In this document: positions 58,527-64,000 of the stretch, in pieces
How the letters are laid out: each line of letters opens with the position of its first letter
How positions within the stretch are numbered: position 1 is the first letter of the stretch
Assembly: GCA_902362375.1 (NCBI GenBank)
Contig: CABIVS010000007.1
Span: 1 to 64,000, forward strand
Direction of reading: 5' to 3'
Source: Bacteroidaceae bacterium
GTDB lineage: Bacteria; Bacteroidota; Bacteroidia; Bacteroidales; Bacteroidaceae
Length of the DNA stretch: 64,000 nt
The notes under the pieces: model-generated
Told to the model about the DNA's origin: nothing
Database searches by the model: none
The model's input: the letters and a program-made list of their open reading frames with translations, nothing else
Made by a program: the position numbers and the translations under genes

Positions 58527-58560
58527 CATTATTAGATTAATGGGAGCAAAAGTAAGCAGG
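58527..58560 (-). promoter_or_regulatory. PL1 promoter and leader block, copy 2
   Basis: TACTTTTG on the minus strand (58554-58547) is a -7 element; flanks match the block at 53366-53400. The PL1 ATG is 21 nt further on. The rest of 58526-58814 is promoter DNA for two divergent genes. Confidence 0.6.
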
Positions 58561-58715
58561 AAAAAGAATAGTCATGTTCAAATTTTGTTTTTCCCAAGTA
58601 CTAAAATCGACAAAACAAGGCATTTCAAGCTATCATGTGTATTTTTTGTTTCAAAACTATCATAAAAATGCCTGTCAGCAATTAAAAAACAAAAAATACT
58701 AGGTGAAAAACAAAT

Positions 58716-58751
58716 ATTGCACATACCTATATTCACATTCCTATACTTTTG
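58716..58751 (+). promoter_or_regulatory. susC promoter (pectin PUL 2)
   Basis: TACTTTTG at 58744-58751 fits TAnnTTTG; ATTG at 58716-58719 is a weak -33 candidate at a 24-nt spacer. The ATG is 63 nt downstream. Confidence 0.5.
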
Positions 58752-58814
58752 TACCGAGGAATTAACCCTAAATGTGAGTACAGAATCAAAAACAATAACC
58801 ATTAATTAATAAAC

Positions 58815-61800
58815 ATGCAAAGAATGTCTAACAAAGTGAAAAACATGCGCAGTTGGCTGCTAATGCTATTTGCAGCGATATCGCTTGGCGTATCAGCGCA
58901 AACAATTACCGTAAAAGGTAATGTGAAAGACACAACAGGAGAACCGATCATCGGAGCTTCTATAGTTGAGAAAGGCAATACCACCAACGGTACAATTACC
59001 GATTTAGATGGTAACTATTCTATTAAAGTTCCTGCAAAAGCAACCCTTACATTTTCTTATATTGGAATGAAGACGCAGGATATTGCTATAAAAGGACAAG
59101 GCCCTATTAATGTCACCCTTTCTGATGACACACAAGCACTAGATGAGGTGGTAGTAATTGGTTATGGCACTGTTGCCAAAAAGGATTTGACTGGTTCAGT
59201 GTCTTCTGTTAGTGCAAAACAGATTGCTGCCATTCCAGTATCTTCCGCATCAGAAGCACTACAAGGAAAAATGGCCGGTGTATCTATTACGACTACTGAA
59301 GGATCTCCTGATGCAGACGTAAAAATCCGCGTACGTGGTGGTGGCTCTCTATCCCAAGATAACTCACCGCTTTATATTGTAGACGGATTTCCCGTATCAA
59401 GTATTTCTGATATTGCTCCAACAGATATTCAATCAGTAGATGTATTGAAAGATGCTTCTTCTACTGCTATTTATGGGGCCCGCGGTGCAAATGGTGTTAT
59501 CATCATCACTACTAAATCCGGTCAGGAAGGTAAAATCCAGGTAAACTTGGGTGCCTCGTTCGGTGTTCGTAAAGTTACCAAAATGGTAGATGTATTAAAC
59601 CCGTACGAATATGTATTATGGCAACAAGAAATAGATCAGGAAGGTATGAAATATGGTATCTTTGATGATTTGGATATTTACAAATCGATGAAAGGTACTG
59701 ACTATCAGGATGAAATTTTTGGTCGCACAGGAAATCAGCAACAATACAATGTGAGTGTAAGTGGAGGCAATAAAGATACTAAGTTCAGCGTCAGCTACGC
59801 CCATAACGAAGAAAAAAGTATCATGCTTGGTTCAGGCTTCTCTAAAGAGAACATTAATGCTAAACTTAATACCAATATCAGCAAATGGTTAACGATGGAC
59901 TTTAACGCCCGTTTTAGTTACCAAACGATTGATGGTATCAGTGGTGGAGCAGATGCAAATGAATCAAGCGCAGCCAATTCATTGATAGCACGTTCCGTTA
60001 TCTATAAGCCAGTAGAAGAAATAAATACAACAAGTTCTGACAGCGATGATGATGAGAATGTGAATAATGCACAATATAATCCGTTAGAACGTTTAAATGC
60101 AACTTACAAAAAACAGACTCGGCTACAACAAAACTATAATGTAGGACTTAATTGGAAACCAATCAAAGGATTGACTTTCAGAAGTGAGTTCGGTTATGGC
60201 TGGAGATATAACAATACGGACCAAGTATGGGGAGTGGAAGCTACAAGTAATTCTAAATATGGTTATTATGGACAACCACAAGCTCTATTAAACAAGGTTA
60301 TTAACAAGAACTGGCGTAATGCAAATACAGTAACATATGATACCAAATTCTTGAATAACACGCACAAGTTAAATGTAATGTTGGGACATGAAGTTTCAAG
60401 CAGTTATGATCACGAGACAATTAACACTTCTGTTGCATTTTCCAAATATATGACCATTGATGATGTTCTTTCCGGTATGAGTAACGGAACAGCATTGCCA
60501 ACCTCTACTTACATTGGCTTTAAAGATAATCTGCTATCGTTCTTCGGACGTGTCAACTACACAATACAAGACAAATATCTGATGACTTTCACCATGCGCG
60601 CTGACGGATCCAGTAAATTCTCCAAAGGAAACCAATGGGGATATTTCCCTTCATTAGCTCTGGCATGGAGAATATCTGACGAAGCATGGATGGAAAGAAG
60701 CAAGGAATGGTTATCCAACCTAAAACTACGTTTAAGTGTGGGTACTGCCGGTAATAACCGTATCAAATCTGGTGCCATCAATTCTACTTTCTCATTAGCG
60801 GAAACAAGTGATAAGAACATTTATTTCAATGAAATGAGTGCTGTTGTGCTACAACATGCTTCCAATCTTTCCAATCCTGATCTAAAATGGGAAACAACGC
60901 TTACCCGTAACTTAGGTATTGATTTCGGATTTTGGAATAACCGTTTATCAGGTAGCATTGATGCATATTGGAATACAACTAAAGACCTATTAATGAATGC
61001 AACAATTCCTTCAAGTACAGGTTTTTCCACCCAATATAAGAATTTTGGACAGACATCGAACAAAGGTATAGAATTAGCATTAGACGCAGTCATAGTAGAT
61101 ACTAAGGACTTCGGTTTAAATGCGAACTTCAACATTTCTTATAATAAAGCCAAAATTGACAAACTAGCCGGAGGACAAACTTGGCAAAGTAGTAACTGGG
61201 GAGGTAAGCCAGCCGGACAAAACGACTTCTTTATTGAAGAAGGAGGACGTCTGGGAGAAGTATATGGATATGAATTGGATGGTTTTTACACTACTGACGA
61301 TTTCTCATGGGACGGTAGTAAATGGGTACTTAACGAAAACCTTACTGATCCAACGGAGCTGATTAAATATAACAATTTCGGTCCGGGTGCATTGAAACTG
61401 AAAGCTGATGAAGATGGTAAATTTACTAAAAAGCGTTTGGGCAATACAGTTCCAACTGTTACTGGTGGTTTCGGTATAAACATGCGCTACAAGAATTTTG
61501 ATCTATCAGCCTTCTTTAACTACTCTCTTGGTAACAAGATCGTTAATGCGACCAAATTAGGTTCAGGCTACTATAATGATACTAAAAAGGGATGGAATTT
61601 AAATGACAACTTCACTTTAGCCAAACGTTATTCTTGGATTGATCCCACAACAGGAGAAAATATGTTAAAGAGTTCATATATCAAAAGTAATGGACTTGAT
61701 TATACTATTAATCGTTTAAATGAAGTGAATGCCGGAGCTTCCATGTATAATCCGGGCTCAATTACAGAGATGCCATTGCTTGACTGGGCAGTAGAAGATG

Positions 61801-62045
61801 GTTCTTTCCTCCGCGTCAACAATATCTCAATTGGATACACATTGCCTAAAGCTTTTGTAAACAAAATATTTATGCAAAACGTACGTATCTATGTAACTGG
61901 TTACAACTTATACTGCTTTACCAAATATTCAGGAGCAGATCCGGAAGTAGATACACGCCGCAGTACTCCTATGACTCCAGGTGTAGATTACTCCGCATAT
62001 CCCAAAAGCCGCTCATTTGTAGGGGGTATTAATGTTACATTCTAA
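58815..62045 (+). CDS. SusC-family TonB-dependent transporter (pectin PUL 2)
   Basis: A 1076-residue transporter: signal peptide ending GVSAQ, carboxypeptidase-like domain (VKGNVKDTTGEPIIGASIV), TonB-box region (DEVVVIGYGTVAKKDL), plug motifs LYIVDGFPVS and LKDASSTAIYGARGANGV, and a barrel ending GINVTF. It is divergent from two PL1 genes, so pectic oligosaccharide import is likely. An ATG at 58824 would shorten the N terminus and cannot be excluded. Confidence 0.95.
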   Translation: MQRMSNKVKNMRSWLLMLFAAISLGVSAQTITVKGNVKDTTGEPIIGASIVEKGNTTNGTITDLDGNYSIKVPAKATLTFSYIGMKTQDIAIKGQGPINVTLSDDTQALDEVVVIGYGTVAKKDLTGSVSSVSAKQIAAIPVSSASEALQGKMAGVSITTTEGSPDADVKIRVRGGGSLSQDNSPLYIVDGFPVSSISDIAPTDIQSVDVLKDASSTAIYGARGANGVIIITTKSGQEGKIQVNLGASFGVRKVTKMVDVLNPYEYVLWQQEIDQEGMKYGIFDDLDIYKSMKGTDYQDEIFGRTGNQQQYNVSVSGGNKDTKFSVSYAHNEEKSIMLGSGFSKENINAKLNTNISKWLTMDFNARFSYQTIDGISGGADANESSAANSLIARSVIYKPVEEINTTSSDSDDDENVNNAQYNPLERLNATYKKQTRLQQNYNVGLNWKPIKGLTFRSEFGYGWRYNNTDQVWGVEATSNSKYGYYGQPQALLNKVINKNWRNANTVTYDTKFLNNTHKLNVMLGHEVSSSYDHETINTSVAFSKYMTIDDVLSGMSNGTALPTSTYIGFKDNLLSFFGRVNYTIQDKYLMTFTMRADGSSKFSKGNQWGYFPSLALAWRISDEAWMERSKEWLSNLKLRLSVGTAGNNRIKSGAINSTFSLAETSDKNIYFNEMSAVVLQHASNLSNPDLKWETTLTRNLGIDFGFWNNRLSGSIDAYWNTTKDLLMNATIPSSTGFSTQYKNFGQTSNKGIELALDAVIVDTKDFGLNANFNISYNKAKIDKLAGGQTWQSSNWGGKPAGQNDFFIEEGGRLGEVYGYELDGFYTTDDFSWDGSKWVLNENLTDPTELIKYNNFGPGALKLKADEDGKFTKKRLGNTVPTVTGGFGINMRYKNFDLSAFFNYSLGNKIVNATKLGSGYYNDTKKGWNLNDNFTLAKRYSWIDPTTGENMLKSSYIKSNGLDYTINRLNEVNAGASMYNPGSITEMPLLDWAVEDGSFLRVNNISIGYTLPKAFVNKIFMQNVRIYVTGYNLYCFTKYSGADPEVDTRRSTPMTPGVDYSAYPKSRSFVGGINVTF

Positions 62046-62071
62046 CCCATAAATAGAAAGGAAATACATAT

Positions 62072-64000
62072 ATGAAAACTTATATAAAATCAATATTATT
62101 AGGAACCGGACTGCTGGGATTGTTTTCATGCAGTGATTTTCTCGATCAGTCTTCCCCTTCGGAATTAAAAGGAGAAAACGTCTTTAACTCTGTTGTATAT
62201 ACAGAACAGGCGTTAAACAAGGTATATGCCGATTTGACATACGACCATACTTATGGTTCTCGTATCCCTATTAATTTTGGTAATAATACAGATATCGAAC
62301 TGGCAAATGCAACCAAGCAATCTGAAGTTCATCAGAATTCAGAAAGAGGATTAGGAAACTACTATCTAAGCAAAGGATGGGATAAACTCGATACAAACTG
62401 GGAAAGATGCTTTGCTATTATTGAAAATGCCAACATCGTTATTGATGGTATTCGTAATAGTGATCTGTTAGCAGAAGGGACTACCACTCGTAAACCAATG
62501 CTTCGCTATTTAGGAGAAGCATTGACCATGCGTGCAATGGTATATTATGATATTGTTAAAAATTACGGAGATGTCCCTATGCGTTTTGAACCTACTCAAG
62601 CTGACGGTTCTAACATGTATGCAGCAAAAACAGACCGTGACGTTATCTTAGACCAACTATTAGATGATCTGGATGAAGCTGCAAATTATCTTCCTTGGGC
62701 AGGTGAAGACGGATACACAACAGAACATGCCACTGCAGGTTTTGCACATGGTCTATTTGCCCGTATTGCTTTATCACGTGCCGGATATAGCATCCGCGAA
62801 CAGGCAAAAACAGGTTATAGAAATCATCCGACTTGCAGTGACGGACAATTCCCCACTCAACGCCCGTCAGAAGCAGAAGTTCAAAAACTACACGAACGTG
62901 CATTGGCACATTTGGATATTGTAGTTAGTAAACAAGTTCATAAATTGAATCCGTCTTTTGAGAACCAATGGGATTTGATCAACAAGCGGACATTAGATAC
63001 TAAATATTACGAAAATCTATACGAGGTAGCTCACGGATTAGGAAGATCAGGTGAAATGGGATACAGTACCGGAGTTCGTATTAATGGTGCCAGCAATAAA
63101 TATGGCGCAAAAGGCAACAGTAGTGGTAACATCAGACTCACAGCTTCTTATATCTTGTCTTTTGACAATAACGACAGCCGTAGAGACATTACATGCGCCT
63201 ATTATGAATTAAAACAGACTACAGTAGACAATAAAGCAGTCATAAAAGAGACATTGCTTTCCAACTCTCCTTTCAGTGCTTACGTAGCAAAATGGGATAT
63301 CCGTAGAATGGACGATGCAATCATCTCTTTGGCACAAAATACAGACCAGAAATGGGCTCCGGGTATTAACTGGGTAGTGATGCGTTATTCTGATATTTTA
63401 TTAATGTATGCTGAAGTTATGTATAACTTGTATGGATTAGAAAGTAGCAATCCAAACGGCACCACTACTAAAACCGCACTTGAAGCTTTGACAGAAGTAC
63501 ACATTCGTGCTTTCGATACTGCTGCCCAGACTGCTGCCAAAACAGCAATTGAAGCATCTGCCCGAAACAACTTCATGGAAGCACTTGACCAGGAACGTGC
63601 ATGGGAATTTGCAGGAGAATGTGTTCGAAAATACGATCTGATACGTTGGGGAACACTCTCTGAAAAACTGGATCAGTTCAGGACAGACTATAAAGCCATG
63701 ATTGAAACAGCTCCTAAATTTATCTTCTACAAAATGAAAAGTGATGATCCATATTCAATTGATATGAACAGTATCACTTGGCGTACTGAACAAATTCCTA
63801 CCGACCTTAGAGACCTTGAGGATCCTGATAAAGTGAAGGAAGCTGCAAAGACTGCAGGTTATGAGTATGTTACTGGTTGGGGAACTAACTATGAATGGAA
63901 GAAAGGAGTAGCAGATACTAGCAAAACAACCAATGATTTAAATCTTGAGTATGTAGATGATATCAGCAGTGGTTTAAATACTACAATCAAAAATAGACAT
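62072..64000 (+). CDS. SusD-family lipoprotein (pectin PUL 2), cut by window end
   Basis: 643 codons run open to the right edge, so the stop codon is missing. It has lipobox LFSCS, then SDFLDQSSPSELKGENVF, the block YLGEALTMRAMVYYDIVKNYGDVPM, and later VVMRYSDILLMYAEVMYN and QERAWEFAGECVRKYDLIRWG, all SusD signatures. It lies 26 nt after SusC with AGAAAGGAA just before the ATG as a ribosome-binding site. Family certain; the C terminus is unseen. Confidence 0.95.
   Translation, partial: MKTYIKSILLGTGLLGLFSCSDFLDQSSPSELKGENVFNSVVYTEQALNKVYADLTYDHTYGSRIPINFGNNTDIELANATKQSEVHQNSERGLGNYYLSKGWDKLDTNWERCFAIIENANIVIDGIRNSDLLAEGTTTRKPMLRYLGEALTMRAMVYYDIVKNYGDVPMRFEPTQADGSNMYAAKTDRDVILDQLLDDLDEAANYLPWAGEDGYTTEHATAGFAHGLFARIALSRAGYSIREQAKTGYRNHPTCSDGQFPTQRPSEAEVQKLHERALAHLDIVVSKQVHKLNPSFENQWDLINKRTLDTKYYENLYEVAHGLGRSGEMGYSTGVRINGASNKYGAKGNSSGNIRLTASYILSFDNNDSRRDITCAYYELKQTTVDNKAVIKETLLSNSPFSAYVAKWDIRRMDDAIISLAQNTDQKWAPGINWVVMRYSDILLMYAEVMYNLYGLESSNPNGTTTKTALEALTEVHIRAFDTAAQTAAKTAIEASARNNFMEALDQERAWEFAGECVRKYDLIRWGTLSEKLDQFRTDYKAMIETAPKFIFYKMKSDDPYSIDMNSITWRTEQIPTDLRDLEDPDKVKEAAKTAGYEYVTGWGTNYEWKKGVADTSKTTNDLNLEYVDDISSGLNTTIKNRH

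Overview
The window is a 64 kb piece of a Bacteroides-type chromosome (Bacteroidota, human-gut style). The evidence is three SusC/SusD pairs, a hybrid two-component sensor/regulator, many lipoprotein and Sec/Tat signal peptides, weak Shine-Dalgarno sequences, and repeated promoter -7 elements of the Bacteroides form TAnnTTTG. No rRNA, tRNA, CRISPR array, transposase or phage gene was seen. The species cannot be named from sequence reading alone.

Region 1 (1-1679) holds strong hairpins and a MalY/PatB-type PLP enzyme. Region 2 (1680-18300) is an unusual glycan-utilisation locus. On the minus strand lie two GxGYxYP-family putative glycoside hydrolases, two tandem Tat-type FAD oxidoreductases, an SGNH-like hydrolase lacking its usual His, SusC, SusD and an Ig-like lipoprotein. 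Divergent from these is a membrane-anchored regulator with a LamG-like domain, a kelch propeller, one TM helix and a C-terminal SARP-like winged-helix/BTAD region. Three copies of an operator-like box (GGGTTAAT-N4-RGRTTA, then ATTAAY) each lie 19-21 nt upstream of a minus-strand TAnnTTTG element. One controls susC and two lie in tandem before the enzyme operon. I regard this locus as the best candidate for an undescribed system.

Region 3 (18301-28318) is mainly housekeeping: a Cof-type HAD phosphatase, a Pif1/RecD-like helicase with TPRs, an AsmA-like protein, a YciO/Sua5 protein, NagB, a flavodiiron protein, a YhcC-type radical SAM protein, and a candidate small RNA with its own promoter and terminator.

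Region 4 (28488-64000) is a pectin region. It has an HTCS, a GH3, then (minus strand) GH28, CE8, two beta-helix DUF4957/DUF5123-like lipoproteins, SusD, SusC, a BACON-PL1 lyase, an Mfa2-like lipoprotein and three more PL1 pectate lyases. A LytTR/LiaF-like membrane pair interrupts the lyases. A second, divergent SusC/SusD pair runs off the right edge. Expected flow: PL1 lyases cut homogalacturonan at the surface or in the periplasm, SusC/D import oligomers, CE8 removes methyl esters, and GH28 trims galacturonides under HTCS control. The 880-bp gap at 35515-36394 is rich in repeats, including an 84-bp near-palindrome.
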